From assembly GCF_900141985.1 (NCBI RefSeq), contig NZ_FQZK01000020.1, forward strand, positions 1 to 64,000: a stretch of 64,000 bases of DNA, written 5' to 3'. A model generated the notes under the pieces. The model was given only the letters and a program-made list of their open reading frames with translations. It ran no database searches and was not told the DNA's origin. Source of the DNA: Nocardiopsis flavescens. GTDB lineage: Bacteria > Actinomycetota > Actinomycetes > Streptosporangiales > Streptosporangiaceae. Made by a program: the position numbers and the translations under genes. Shown one piece after another: positions 25,153 through 40,170 of this stretch (position 1 is its first letter; each line of letters begins with the position of its first letter).

Positions 25153-26370
25153 CTACACGGCCTCGGCCAGCAGCTTCTGGATACGGCTGACGCCCTCGGC
25201 CAGGTCCTCGTCGCCCAGCGCGTAGGACAGGCGCAGGTAGCCCGGGGTGCCGAAGGCCTCGCCCGGCACCACCGCGACCTCGGCCTCGTCCAGGATCAGC
25301 TCGGCCAGCTCGGCGGAGGTCTGCGGGGTGCGCCCGCGGATCTCCTTGCCCAGCACGCCCTTCACCGAGGGGTAGGCGTAGAACGCGCCCTGCGGCTCCG
25401 GGCAGAACACGCCGTCGATCTCGTTGAGCATCCGCACCATGGTCTTGCGGCGGCGGTCGAACGCCTTCCGCATCTCGTCCACGGCCGCCAGGTCGCCCGA
25501 CACCGCCGCGATCGCGGCGGCCTGCGAGACGTTGGCGACGTTGGAGGTGGCGTGCGACTGGAGGTTGGAGGCGGCCTTGACGACGTCCGCGGGCCCGATG
25601 AGCCACCCCACGCGCCAGCCGGTCATCGCGTACGTCTTGGCGACGCCGTTGACGATGACGGTGCGGTCGGCGATCTCGGGGACCTCGACCGGCAGCGAGG
25701 AGAACTCGGCGTCCCCGTAGACCAGGTGCTCGTAGATCTCGTCGGTGAGGACCCACAGGCCCTTCTCGGCGGCCCACCGCCCGATGGCGCGCACCTGCTC
25801 GCGCGGGTACACGGCGCCGGTCGGGTTGGACGGGGAGACGAACAGCAGGACCTTGGTGCGCTCGGTGCGCGCGGCCTCCAGCTGCTCCACGTCCGCCAGG
25901 TAGCCGGTGGTCTCGTCGGTGACCACGTAGACCGGGACGCCGCCCGCGAGCTTGATGGACTCGGGGTAGGTGGTCCAGTACGGGGCGATGACGATGACCT
26001 CGTCCCCCGGGTCGAGCAGGGCGGCGAACGCCTCGTAGATCGCCTGCTTGCCGCCGTTGGTCACCAGGACCTGGGAGGGCTCCACCCGGTAGCCGGAGTC
26101 GCGGGCGGTCTTCTCCGCGATGGCCTTCTTCAGCTCGGGCAGACCGCCGGCCGGCGTGTAGCGGTGGTAGCGCGGCTCGCGGGCGGCGGCGACCGCGGCG
26201 TCCACGATGTAGTCCGGGGTCGGGAAGTCCGGTTCCCCCGCGCCGAAGCCGATGACGGGGCGGCCCTCCGCCTTCATGGCCTTGGCCTTGGCGTCCACGG
26301 CGAGGGTGGCGGACTCGGAGATGGCGCTGATGCGTGCAGAGACACGGGGTCGGTTGGTCATGCCTTCCAT
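25153..26370 (-). CDS. aspC: Pyridoxal phosphate-dependent aspartate aminotransferase
   Basis: 405 residues, ATG at 26370; a second ATG three codons on is also possible. Class I aminotransferase fold: [13 protein letters not shown] at the N-terminus, [11 protein letters not shown], the cofactor-binding SNPTGAVY, and the PLP lysine K245 in [16 protein letters not shown]-terminal arginine motif (LRLSYALG) binds the substrate carboxylate. It transfers amino groups between aspartate and 2-oxoglutarate and may also accept prephenate in related enzymes. Cytosolic. Divergent from tRNA-Trp and secE, as in Streptomyces. Confidence 0.93.
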   Translation of the reverse strand: MEGMTNRPRVSARISAISESATLAVDAKAKAMKAEGRPVIGFGAGEPDFPTPDYIVDAAVAAAREPRYHRYTPAGGLPELKKAIAEKTARDSGYRVEPSQVLVTNGGKQAIYEAFAALLDPGDEVIVIAPYWTTYPESIKLAGGVPVYVVTDETTGYLADVEQLEAARTERTKVLLFVSPSNPTGAVYPREQVRAIGRWAAEKGLWVLTDEIYEHLVYGDAEFSSLPVEVPEIADRTVIVNGVAKTYAMTGWRVGWLIGPADVVKAASNLQSHATSNVANVSQAAAIAAVSGDLAAVDEMRKAFDRRRKTMVRMLNEIDGVFCPEPQGAFYAYPSVKGVLGKEIRGRTPQTSAELAELILDEAEVAVVPGEAFGTPGYLRLSYALGDEDLAEGVSRIQKLLAEAV

Positions 26371-26561
26371 GGTGTCATGCGGCGCCCGGCCCGCGCCGGG
26401 TGGGAAGGCTCACCCGATCCGGACGAAGTGCCCGTTCGGGACGGGTCGGGGCCGAACGGGGCGCACCGCGCGGCGGACGGTGCGGTTTGGTCCGGCGCCG
26501 CACAGCCCCTAAACTCTGACGCGTCGGCCGGTCGTGGCCCAGGTGTTACGCACGGGCAGTG

Positions 26562-26589
26562 TGCGGACACGGCCCGGACCGGCTATGGT
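26562..26589 (+). promoter_or_regulatory. Candidate promoter of tRNA-Trp
   Basis: TATGGT at 26584-26589 lies 19 bases before the mature tRNA. TGCGGA at 26562-26567 is a poor -35 at a 16-base spacing. Confidence 0.4.
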
Positions 26590-26608
26590 GGGACCGCGGT
26601 TCCCGCTT

Positions 26609-26681
26609 AGGGCAGTGGCTCAATTGGCAGAGCACCGGTCTCCAAAACCGGCGGTTGGGGGTTCGAGTCCCTCCTGCCCTG
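26609..26681 (+). tRNA. tRNA-Trp (anticodon CCA)
   Basis: Acceptor AGGGCAG pairs with CTGCCCT; discriminator G26681, CCA not encoded. The anticodon loop CTCCAAA (anticodon CCA) is closed by CCGGT/ACCGG. The T arm is GGGGG-TTCGAGT-CCCTC. Its place just ahead of secE-nusG is an old bacterial arrangement. Confidence 0.97.
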
Positions 26682-26686
26682 CACGA

Positions 26687-26740
26687 CCGTTCGCGCGGCG
26701 TGGCGGCCTGACCGGCAGCCTCGCCGCGCGAACGGGTTTT
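26687..26740 (+). terminator. Terminator/attenuator between tRNA-Trp and secE
   Basis: A 14-base perfect stem CCGTTCGCGCGGCG / CGCCGCGCGAACGG with a 21-base loop, followed by GTTTT. It would end the tRNA transcript before secE; secE may use its own promoter near TGCTATCT at 26743-26750. Confidence 0.85.
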
Positions 26741-26782
26741 CCTGCTATCTCGGGGACACCCCGCGGACCCTAAGGACCCCAG

Positions 26783-27037
26783 GTGACTCAGACTGACGCC
26801 GACGCCAAGCCCGACAAGGAGCCGAAGCGCCGTACCGGTCCGGTGACGTTCACCAAGCAGGTCGTCGGCGAGCTGCGCAAGGTGCGCTGGCCCACGCGCC
26901 GCGAGCTGGTCACCTACACCATCGTGGTCCTGGTCTTCGTGCTCATGATCCTGGGATACGTCTCGCTCCTCGACTGGGGCTTCGGCGAGGCCGTCACCTG
27001 GCTCTACGGCACCTTCGGCACCCCCGAGGGCCTCTAG
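26783..27037 (+). CDS. secE: Preprotein translocase subunit SecE
   Basis: 84 residues, GTG at 26783 with AAGGACC upstream. A charged N-terminal stretch is followed by the conserved amphipathic FTKQVVGELRKVRWPTRREL and one membrane helix (about 45-67, VTYTIVVLVFVLMILGYVS). This is the minimal one-helix SecE of Gram-positive bacteria. It clamps SecY in the SecYEG channel. Paired with nusG as in most bacteria, though a hairpin lies between them. Confidence 0.97.
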   Translation: MTQTDADAKPDKEPKRRTGPVTFTKQVVGELRKVRWPTRRELVTYTIVVLVFVLMILGYVSLLDWGFGEAVTWLYGTFGTPEGL

Positions 27038-27069
27038 GGGACCCGCCCCGTGCGGGCCCCGCACCTCAC

Positions 27070-27102
27070 AGGCCGTGTTCCGCCCCGTGCGGGACGCGGC
27101 CT
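27070..27102 (+). terminator. Hairpin terminator after secE
   Basis: A 14-base stem with two G-T pairs (27070-27083 with 27089-27102) and a 5-base loop, 33 bases after the stop. TAAGCT at 27143-27148 may be the nusG -10. Confidence 0.7.
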
Positions 27103-27292
27103 CGTCCGTGCGCGCTTGTCCCCGCGCCGCTCCGGGAGAGCTTAAGCTGACAGGACCGGGTCCCGAACCGGACGCCCGTGCGGCGGCCGGCCCCGGCGCA
27201 GCGCATCATGAGAACCGCTGGGCATCGAGAAGCGCTGGGCGGAACCCGGGAGGGGCCGCGCAGCGCACCCGACGAGAGAAAGAGCAGCAGCC

Positions 27293-28105
27293 GTGTCCGA
27301 GTCCCCACTGACCAATGACGACTTCCCCGAAGAGGAGCCGGGTCAGTCGTCGGCGGAAGCGACCGGCCTGGCGGACGAGCCGTCCGAGGAGGCCGCGCAG
27401 GTCGACTCCGGCGACGCCGAGCCCGCCGACGACGCCGAGGCCGACGGCGCCGGGTCGGCCGACGACGGGGACGCGGAGGACGCGGAGGAGGCCCCGCGCC
27501 CCGACCCCGTCGAGGAGTTCAAGAACGAGCTCTTCCTGCTCCCCGGCGACTGGTACGTCGTGCACACGTACGCCGGGTACGAGAAGCGGGTCAAGGCCAA
27601 CGTCGAGAGCCGTACCCAGTCCCTCAACATGGAGGAGTACATCTTCCAGGTCGAGGTCCCCGAGCACCAGGTCACCGAGGTCAAGAGCGGCAAGCGCCAG
27701 CAGGTCACCGAGAAGGTCCTGCCCGGCTACGTGCTCGTCCGCATGGACCTCACCGACGAGTCCTGGTCGGCGATCCGCAACACCCCCGGCGTCACCGGGT
27801 TCGTCGGCCTGTCCAACAAGCCCGCCCCGCTGAGCCTCACCGAGGTGGCCAAGCTCCTGGCCCCCGAGCCGGAGGAGGCGCCGGAGCAGGCCCAGAAGAC
27901 CAGGGCCGGCGGCGGTGTGGACATCCGCTCCGACGTCGCCTACGAGATCGGCGAGTCCGTCACGGTCATGGAGGGCCCGTTCGCGACCCTTCCCGCGACC
28001 GTGAGCGAGATCAACCCCGACACCCAGAAGCTCAAGGTGCTGGTGTCGATCTTCGGCCGCGAGACCCCGGTCGAGCTCTCGTTCAACCAGGTCGCCAAGA
28101 TCTGA
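27293..28105 (+). CDS. nusG: Transcription termination/antitermination protein NusG
   Basis: 270 residues, GTG at 27293. Residues 1-80 are an acidic, disordered extension rich in Asp, Glu and Ala, usual for actinomycetes. The NGN domain starts at [20 protein letters not shown] (about 85) and runs through [15 protein letters not shown] and [10 protein letters not shown]. The KOW domain is near the C-terminus ([17 protein letters not shown] ... FNQVAKI). It binds RNA polymerase and couples it to Rho or ribosomes. Upstream of rplK as in nearly all bacteria. Confidence 0.97.
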   Translation: MSESPLTNDDFPEEEPGQSSAEATGLADEPSEEAAQVDSGDAEPADDAEADGAGSADDGDAEDAEEAPRPDPVEEFKNELFLLPGDWYVVHTYAGYEKRVKANVESRTQSLNMEEYIFQVEVPEHQVTEVKSGKRQQVTEKVLPGYVLVRMDLTDESWSAIRNTPGVTGFVGLSNKPAPLSLTEVAKLLAPEPEEAPEQAQKTRAGGGVDIRSDVAYEIGESVTVMEGPFATLPATVSEINPDTQKLKVLVSIFGRETPVELSFNQVAKI

Positions 28106-28141
28106 TCCGGCGACCGCGCCCGGGTACTCGCCCGGGCGGCG

Positions 28142-28174
28142 TAGACTTGGTGGGTCCGCCTCGTGCGGACCCAC
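28142..28174 (+). promoter_or_regulatory. -10 box and leader hairpin of rplK-rplA
   Basis: TAGACT at 28142-28147 is followed 2 bases later by a hairpin GTGGGTCCGC / GCGGACCCAC with a 5-base loop. The hairpin would lie at or near the 5' end of the transcript. The untranslated leader up to rplK is about 200 bases, long enough for autoregulation by L1; that role is inferred. Confidence 0.5.
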
Positions 28175-28358
28175 TCGCGTGCCCGGCCTCCGGCGGGGCG
28201 CGCACCGGCCCGCCCGGTCCCGGCGGGCCGCCGCCCGGCGCCTTCACCGCGCGGGCGCCGTTCCTCCCACCGAGGTGGTTCCCCGGCCGTTCCCGGCCGC
28301 GCGGTGCCCCGGGAGGACAGGGACCGGTACACAACGCAGATCAGGCAAAGGACCCGAT

Positions 28359-28787
28359 ATGCCTCCGAAGAAGAAACTGGCCGCACTCGTCAAGGTGCAG
28401 CTGCCCGCCGGTCAGGCGACCCCGGCTCCGCCCGTCGGTACCGCTCTCGGTCCGCACGGCGTCAACATCATGGACTTCTGCAAGCAGTACAACGCTGCCA
28501 CGGAGTCCCAGCGCGGCAACGTGATCCCGGTCGAGATCTCGATCTACGAGGACCGGTCCTTCACCTTCGTCACGAAGACGCCGCCGGCGCCGAAGCTGAT
28601 CCTGAAGGCCGCGGGCCTGGACAAGGCCGCCACCGACCCGGGTCGCAGCACGGCCGGTTCCATCACCGCCGAGCAGGTCCGCGAGATCGCGCAGACCAAG
28701 CTGCCCGACCTCAACACCGACGACATCGACGCCGCCACCAAGATCGTCGCCGGCACCGCCCGCTCGATGGGCATCGAGGTCAAGTAG
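28359..28787 (+). CDS. rplK: 50S ribosomal protein L11
   Basis: 142 residues, ATG at 28359 with AAAGGA upstream; the frame is open above but the [25 protein letters not shown] start is the family one. The N-terminal domain ([19 protein letters not shown]) binds release and elongation factors. The C-terminal RNA-binding domain ends in [11 protein letters not shown]. It forms the GTPase-associated stalk base with L10/L12 and is the target site region of thiopeptide antibiotics. First gene of rplK-rplA, 112 bases before rplA. Confidence 0.98.
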   Translation: MPPKKKLAALVKVQLPAGQATPAPPVGTALGPHGVNIMDFCKQYNAATESQRGNVIPVEISIYEDRSFTFVTKTPPAPKLILKAAGLDKAATDPGRSTAGSITAEQVREIAQTKLPDLNTDDIDAATKIVAGTARSMGIEVK

Positions 28788-28899
28788 CCCCGTCACCCGG
28801 CCCTGCGCCGGGCGAGGGACGCTCGACAGTTCCAGAACCGAATCGTGGCAGGGCCTCGCGCTGGCCCACCGACCACACGTTCCCCATAAGGAGAACAGC

Positions 28900-29577
28900 G
28901 TGAAGCGCAGCAAGAACCACCGCAAAGCCAGCGAACTGGTGGACCGCGACAAGCAGTACGCCCCCTCCGAGGCCGTGAAGCTGGCCAAGGAGACCTCCTC
29001 CACCAAGTTCGACGCGACCGTCGAGGTCGCCCTGCGCCTGGGCGTCGACCCGCGCAAGGCCGACCAGATGGTCCGCGGCACCGTCAACCTGCCGCACGGC
29101 ACCGGCAAGACCGCACGGGTCCTGGTCTTCGCGACCGGTGAGCGTGCCGAGCAGGCTGTGGCCGCGGGCGCCGACATCATCGGCGACGACGAGATGATCG
29201 AGAAGGTCGCCAAGGGCTTCATCGACTTCGACGCCGTCGTCGCCACCCCGGACCTCATGGGCAAGGTCGGTCGCCTCGGCCGCGTCCTGGGTCCGCGCGG
29301 CCTGATGCCGAACCCGAAGACGGGCACGGTCACCCCCGACGTGGCCAAGGCCGTCACCGACATCAAGGGCGGCAAGATCGAGTTCCGCGTGGACCGCCAC
29401 GGGAACCTGCACTTCATCATCGGCAAGTCCTCCTTCAGCGAGCAGCAGCTCGTGGAGAACTTCCAGGCCGCCCTCGACGAGGTGACGCGTCTCAAGCCGT
29501 CCGCCGCCAAGGGGCGCTACATCAAGAAGGCCGTGGTCAGCACGACCATGGGCCCGAGCATCCCGCTCGACGTCTGA
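28900..29577 (+). CDS. rplA: 50S ribosomal protein L1
   Basis: 225 residues, GTG at 28900 with AAGGAGAA upstream. Typical L1 blocks are [59 protein letters not shown] (from about residue 122) and [15 protein letters not shown]1 forms the mobile stalk near the E site and in many bacteria represses its own operon by binding the mRNA leader. Length slightly below the 230-235 residues common in the family. A strong terminator follows. Confidence 0.98.
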   Translation: MKRSKNHRKASELVDRDKQYAPSEAVKLAKETSSTKFDATVEVALRLGVDPRKADQMVRGTVNLPHGTGKTARVLVFATGERAEQAVAAGADIIGDDEMIEKVAKGFIDFDAVVATPDLMGKVGRLGRVLGPRGLMPNPKTGTVTPDVAKAVTDIKGGKIEFRVDRHGNLHFIIGKSSFSEQQLVENFQAALDEVTRLKPSAAKGRYIKKAVVSTTMGPSIPLDV

Positions 29578-29595
29578 CGGTCCTCCTGACGTGAA

Positions 29596-29627
29596 CGGCC
29601 CCCGGCTCCTCTCGGAGCCGGGGGCCG
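29596..29627. terminator. Hairpin terminator between rplA and the converging lipoprotein gene
   Basis: A 14-base perfect stem CGGCCCCCGGCTCC / GGAGCCGGGGGCCG with a TCTC loop, 18 bases after rplA. It could also serve the lipoprotein gene that comes from the right. Confidence 0.88.
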
Positions 29628-29677
29628 CCGCCGTTCCCGGGCCCCGCGCCCCCGCGAGGGGAGCGGGGCCCGGGGGG

Positions 29678-30529
29678 CTACATGTCGCTGATCTCGTCCT
29701 CGGACGGGATCTCGAACGACGTGGTACCGATCTCGGAGAACTCCATCCCCATGTCGGTCTCGTCGTCGGCCAGCTCCAGGCGCATGGGGAAGCCGTCCTC
29801 GGCGATCCAGATGCCGACCTCCAGGGCGCCGGAGACGGAGCCGCCCGTGAAGTCCTCCACGACCGCCCTGGAGGCGGGGTCCATGGCCTCGACCTGCTCC
29901 TGGGTCAGGGTGCCCGAGACCACGGTGGTCGGGACGCCGCCGACCTCCTCGGTGCCGGTCTCCTCGATCCCCTCGACTCCGGAGAACGCCCCCACGAGGT
30001 CGGGGAACTCCGAGAGGTCGAACATCTCCTCCGGCGCCATGCCCTCGGCCCCGGCGGTGCCGCCGCGGACCCACGGGGTGTCGGCCTCCTGGAGGCCGTT
30101 GTGGTTGGAGATGAGGGTCTCGCCCCCGACCGGGGCGATGATGACGGTCGTGCCGAGCTCCTCGGCGGTCAGGTCCCCTCCGGTGCCGCCGAGCGCGGCC
30201 AGCTCCAGGAGCATCTCGCCGATCTCCGGCATGACCATGGTGGTCTTCGCGGCCTCGGGGTCGTCCATCACCTCGAAGGTGAAGTCGACGCTGAATTCGC
30301 CCAGGTCGGGGTCCTCGGAGGCCATCTGCACGTCGAGGGTGTAGTTGGTGGCGTCCGCGGTGTTCTCCCGCAGGGAGGCCAGCAGGCCGGGGAGGCCGCC
30401 CCCGCCGCCCTCCCCGCCGGCGGCGGGAGAGGCCTCCGCGGCGGGCTCGGGGGTCTCCTCCGCGCCGCAGGCGGCGAGGGACAGGGCCAGGAGCCCGGTG
30501 GCGAACAGGGTCGGGACACGGGTCTTCAC
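29678..30529 (-). CDS. LppX/LprAFG-like (LolA-fold) lipoprotein
   Basis: 283 residues from the GTG at 30529, whose product has a signal sequence ending in the lipobox LAAC (C21). A Glu/Ala/Gly linker (about 22-46) precedes the folded domain. ENTADATNYTLDVQM, DFTFEVMDDPEAAKTTMVMPE and VPTTVVSGTLTQEQVEAMD match the LppX/LprG group, which has a LolA-like half-barrel that carries lipids. The product would sit outside the membrane and might shuttle lipids; this is family knowledge, not shown here. A lipoprotein gene at this spot between rplA and rplJ is also found in Streptomyces. Confidence 0.8.
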   Translation of the reverse strand: MKTRVPTLFATGLLALSLAACGAEETPEPAAEASPAAGGEGGGGGLPGLLASLRENTADATNYTLDVQMASEDPDLGEFSVDFTFEVMDDPEAAKTTMVMPEIGEMLLELAALGGTGGDLTAEELGTTVIIAPVGGETLISNHNGLQEADTPWVRGGTAGAEGMAPEEMFDLSEFPDLVGAFSGVEGIEETGTEEVGGVPTTVVSGTLTQEQVEAMDPASRAVVEDFTGGSVSGALEVGIWIAEDGFPMRLELADDETDMGMEFSEIGTTSFEIPSEDEISDM

Positions 30530-30696
30530 GGTGCTGGTGTCGCTTTCTCTCGAAGGGGGATGAGCACCCGAGAACGGGGGGTGTGCTCGATGCCGACGAT
30601 GCTCCCACGAGCAGTGGACATTCCGGGCACCTTGAACGCGCATCCCAGGCGGGCACCGCGTTCCGCGGCGTGCGCCCCGGGCTCCGAAGGCGGATG

Positions 30697-30725
30697 TTTC
30701 GAGCACCGGTCGACTCGGGTATGAT
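30697..30725 (+). promoter_or_regulatory. Promoter of rplJ-rplL
   Basis: TATGAT at 30720-30725 is a near-consensus -10. TTTCGA at 30697-30702 is a moderate -35 with a 17-base spacer. It lies directly before the L10 leader. Confidence 0.6.
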
Positions 30726-30733
30726 GGTTTCTT

Positions 30734-30899
30734 GCCGAAGACCGCTGGTCGTCACCCGAACGGGTGACCTAAGGATCCATCCACGATGGGCGCCCGCGCA
30801 GGTGTCACAGAAGCTTTCCCGTACCGCTCCACCGCGCCCCCGGGCCCGGAGCAGGATACGCGGACGTGCCCCGTGCGCCTGGCGCTCGGGGCTTTTTCG
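30734..30899 (+). promoter_or_regulatory. Ribosomal L10 leader (rplJ-rplL mRNA autoregulatory element)
   Basis: The region begins with GCCGAAGACCGCTGGTCG, a block found in actinobacterial rplJ leaders, then a hairpin GTCACCC-GAAC-GGGTGAC (30751-30768). It ends in an intrinsic terminator. L10, or the L10-L12 complex, is known to bind such leaders to lower its own synthesis. The exact kink-turn fold was not worked out here. Confidence 0.75.
30868..30897 (+). terminator. Intrinsic terminator at the end of the L10 leader
   Basis: GCCCCG and GCGC pair with GCGC and CGGGGC (one T-T mismatch), a CTG loop, then TTTTT. It is one of the few terminators here with a full T tract, 65 bases before rplJ, and suits transcription attenuation. 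Confidence 0.85.
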
Positions 30900-30962
30900 T
30901 GCTGACGCTCATGAGTGCGGATCCTTGGGAGTCCACCGGCGGTCAATGTTGGAAGGAGTCCC

Positions 30963-31490
30963 ATGGCGAGGCCGGACAAGGCAGCCGCGGTCACCGCGCT
31001 CTCGGAGGAGTTCCGGGAGTCCAGCGGTGCCGTGCTGACCGAATACCGGGGGCTCACTGTGGCTCAGCTCACCGAGCTGCGCCGTAGCCTCGGTCAGAAC
31101 GCGCGTTTCTCCATCGTGAAGAACACGCTGACCAAGCTGGCGCTCAAGGAGGCCGGAGTCGAGGCGCAGATCGATGATCTGCTCGTCGGCCCGTCCGCCG
31201 TCGCCTTCGTCCGCGGTGACGTGGTCGAGGCCGCCAAGGGTCTGCGCGACTTCGCGAAGGCGAACTCGCCCCTGGTGATCAAGGGCGGCATCATCGACGG
31301 CAAGTCGATGAGCGCCGAGGACGTCACCAAGCTGGCCGATCTGGAGTCCCGAGAGGTCCTCCTCTCGAAGCTGGCCGGCGCGCTCAAGGCCAAGCAGGGC
31401 CAGGCCGCCGCCGTCTTCCAGGCGCTGCCCTCCAAGACTGTGCGTCTCGCGCAGGCCCTGGCGGACAAGCGCTCCGAGGAAGCCGCTTAA
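30963..31490 (+). CDS. rplJ: 50S ribosomal protein L10
   Basis: 175 residues, ATG at 30963 with GGAAGGAG 5 bases upstream; 16 upstream in-frame codons belong to the leader. [33 protein letters not shown] is split over the rRNA-binding N-domain, with [23 protein letters not shown] after it. The C-terminal helix that holds L7/L12 dimers is near 150-175. It is the base of the ribosomal stalk and the likely repressor acting on its own leader. 97 bases before rplL. Confidence 0.98.
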   Translation: MARPDKAAAVTALSEEFRESSGAVLTEYRGLTVAQLTELRRSLGQNARFSIVKNTLTKLALKEAGVEAQIDDLLVGPSAVAFVRGDVVEAAKGLRDFAKANSPLVIKGGIIDGKSMSAEDVTKLADLESREVLLSKLAGALKAKQGQAAAVFQALPSKTVRLAQALADKRSEEAA

Positions 31491-31587
31491 ACCTTTTGAA
31501 CCACGGCGGGTGCCGACGGCGCCCGGTCACCGGCTCGCACGTGCCGCCCCTCGGCGCGCGTGTTCGTAAAGAAAGAGAGATCGCACC

Positions 31588-31968
31588 ATGGCGAAGCTCA
31601 GCAACGAGGACCTGCTTGCCGCGTTCGAGGAGATGACCCTCCTTGAGCTGTCCGAGTTCGTGAAGCTCTTCGAGGACAAGTTCGACGTCACCGCCGCCGC
31701 TCCGGCCGCCGTCGTGGCCGCGGCCCCCGGCAGCCCCGCCGCCGAGGTCGAGGAGCAGAGCGAGTTCGACGTCATCCTTGAGGGTGCCGGCGACAAGAAG
31801 ATCCAGGTCATCAAGGAGGTCCGCGGCCTCACGAGCCTGGGCCTCAAGGAGGCCAAGGACCTCGTCGACAACGCCCCGAAGCCGCTGCTGGAGGGCGTCA
31901 ACAAGGAGACCGCGGAGAAGGCCAAGGCCGCCCTTGAGGGCGCCGGCGCCTCCGTCACCCTCAAGTAG
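31588..31968 (+). CDS. rplL: 50S ribosomal protein L7/L12
   Basis: 126 residues, ATG at 31588 with AAAGAGAGA upstream. An N-terminal dimerisation helix pair ([28 protein letters not shown]) is joined by an Ala/Pro hinge to the C-terminal factor-binding domain ([20 protein letters not shown] ... [17 protein letters not shown]). It is present in several copies on the stalk and recruits EF-Tu, EF-G and IF2. Followed by a hairpin terminator. Confidence 0.98.
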   Translation: MAKLSNEDLLAAFEEMTLLELSEFVKLFEDKFDVTAAAPAAVVAAAPGSPAAEVEEQSEFDVILEGAGDKKIQVIKEVRGLTSLGLKEAKDLVDNAPKPLLEGVNKETAEKAKAALEGAGASVTLK

Positions 31969-32006
31969 TCCCCAGCGGGCCGCACGCGGCCCGTCGACTG
32001 CGCCTG

Positions 32007-32044
32007 GGCGGCCGTCCTCCCCTTTCCGGGGGAGGGCGGCCGCC
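32007..32044 (+). terminator. Hairpin terminator after rplL
   Basis: A 16-base stem (32007-32022 with 32029-32044, one G-T pair) with a 6-base loop, followed by TTCGTGTT. Confidence 0.85.
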
Positions 32045-32453
32045 TTCGTGTTCCCGGGGGCCGCAGGGGCCCTGCGGGGACGTCTCCGGGCGCGTCCGGA
32101 GGGGCCGCCGCGCCGAGCACCTCCGTGCGACGCGGAACAGTCCGGGTCGTGTGCGAAGCTTGTTCGTGCTCGGGCCCGGGAGGCCGGATCCGGGCCGGGT
32201 CCCGCGGCCGCGCGCGGATGCGGATCGTCCCACGGACACGGTAATCTCCGGTGCCGGGAATCTTGAGAGGCCCTGGGGCAAGGGTTTACCCGGCCGCCCC
32301 GGGGGAATCCTTCCGGATGTCCGATGGCTCACAACCCCCCGGGAGCCAGGGCGAGCGCACATCCGCCGGGCGGGTCGGCCCCTCGCAGGGCTTGACGGAT
32401 CGCCTTCCACGGGTGATCCTGCCGGTGTCGTGAGTGGCGCTGTGGACCATGAG

Positions 32454-32482
32454 TGGACAGCGGTGTGGTGTTCGGCTACACT
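32454..32482 (+). promoter_or_regulatory. rpoB-rpoC promoter (sigma-A type)
   Basis: TGGACA at 32454-32459 and TACACT at 32477-32482 with an ideal 17-base spacer. The start would be near 32489-32491, leaving a leader of about 180 bases. Confidence 0.75.
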
Positions 32483-32668
32483 GCTCTTTTGCGCTGCCCT
32501 TTGGTGATCCCTGTGCCGGTGACCGGCTGCCGACCAGCCCGTTTCGTCTGGACACGGTACCCGTTCCCGCTCGATGTGACCGTCTCAACCGCGTTGCGGC
32601 GGTCCTTCCCGTGACGGATCGTCTGGCGTGCGCGCTTCAACCGCCACAAGCCTTCGGAAGGACCCCTG

Positions 32669-36136
<3,468 letters not shown>

Positions 36137-36170
36137 CTTCCGCATTCTTCGAGAGCAGGGGACGAATTAA

Positions 36171-40049
<3,879 letters not shown>

Positions 40050-40062
40050 CGAAGTGAACTGA

Positions 40063-40106
40063 CGGCGGCGGCCTGCCGCCCCTTACGGGGGGCGGTGCCG
40101 CCGCCG
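40063..40106 (+). terminator. Hairpin terminator after rpoC
   Basis: Outer stem CGGCGGCGGC / GCCGCCGCCG and inner CCGCCCC / GGGGCGG, closed by a 6-base loop, 13 bases behind the stop, then TTCGG. Confidence 0.85.
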
Positions 40107-40170
40107 TTCGGTGTCAGAGGGTCCGTGACACGGGCCGGGGAGAGGGCGCCACGGCGCCGGCGGGAGAGGC

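Larger units (their letters stand above)
31969..32668 (+). other. Long rplL-rpoB intergenic region
   Basis: 700 bases without a convincing gene. It holds the rplL terminator (32007-32044) and the rpoB promoter (32454-32482). A second weaker promoter candidate is TTGACG (32392-32397) with GATCCT (32415-32420) at 17 bases. The last 186 bases form the rpoB leader. The rest shows several GC-rich inverted repeats, unexplained. Confidence 0.55.
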
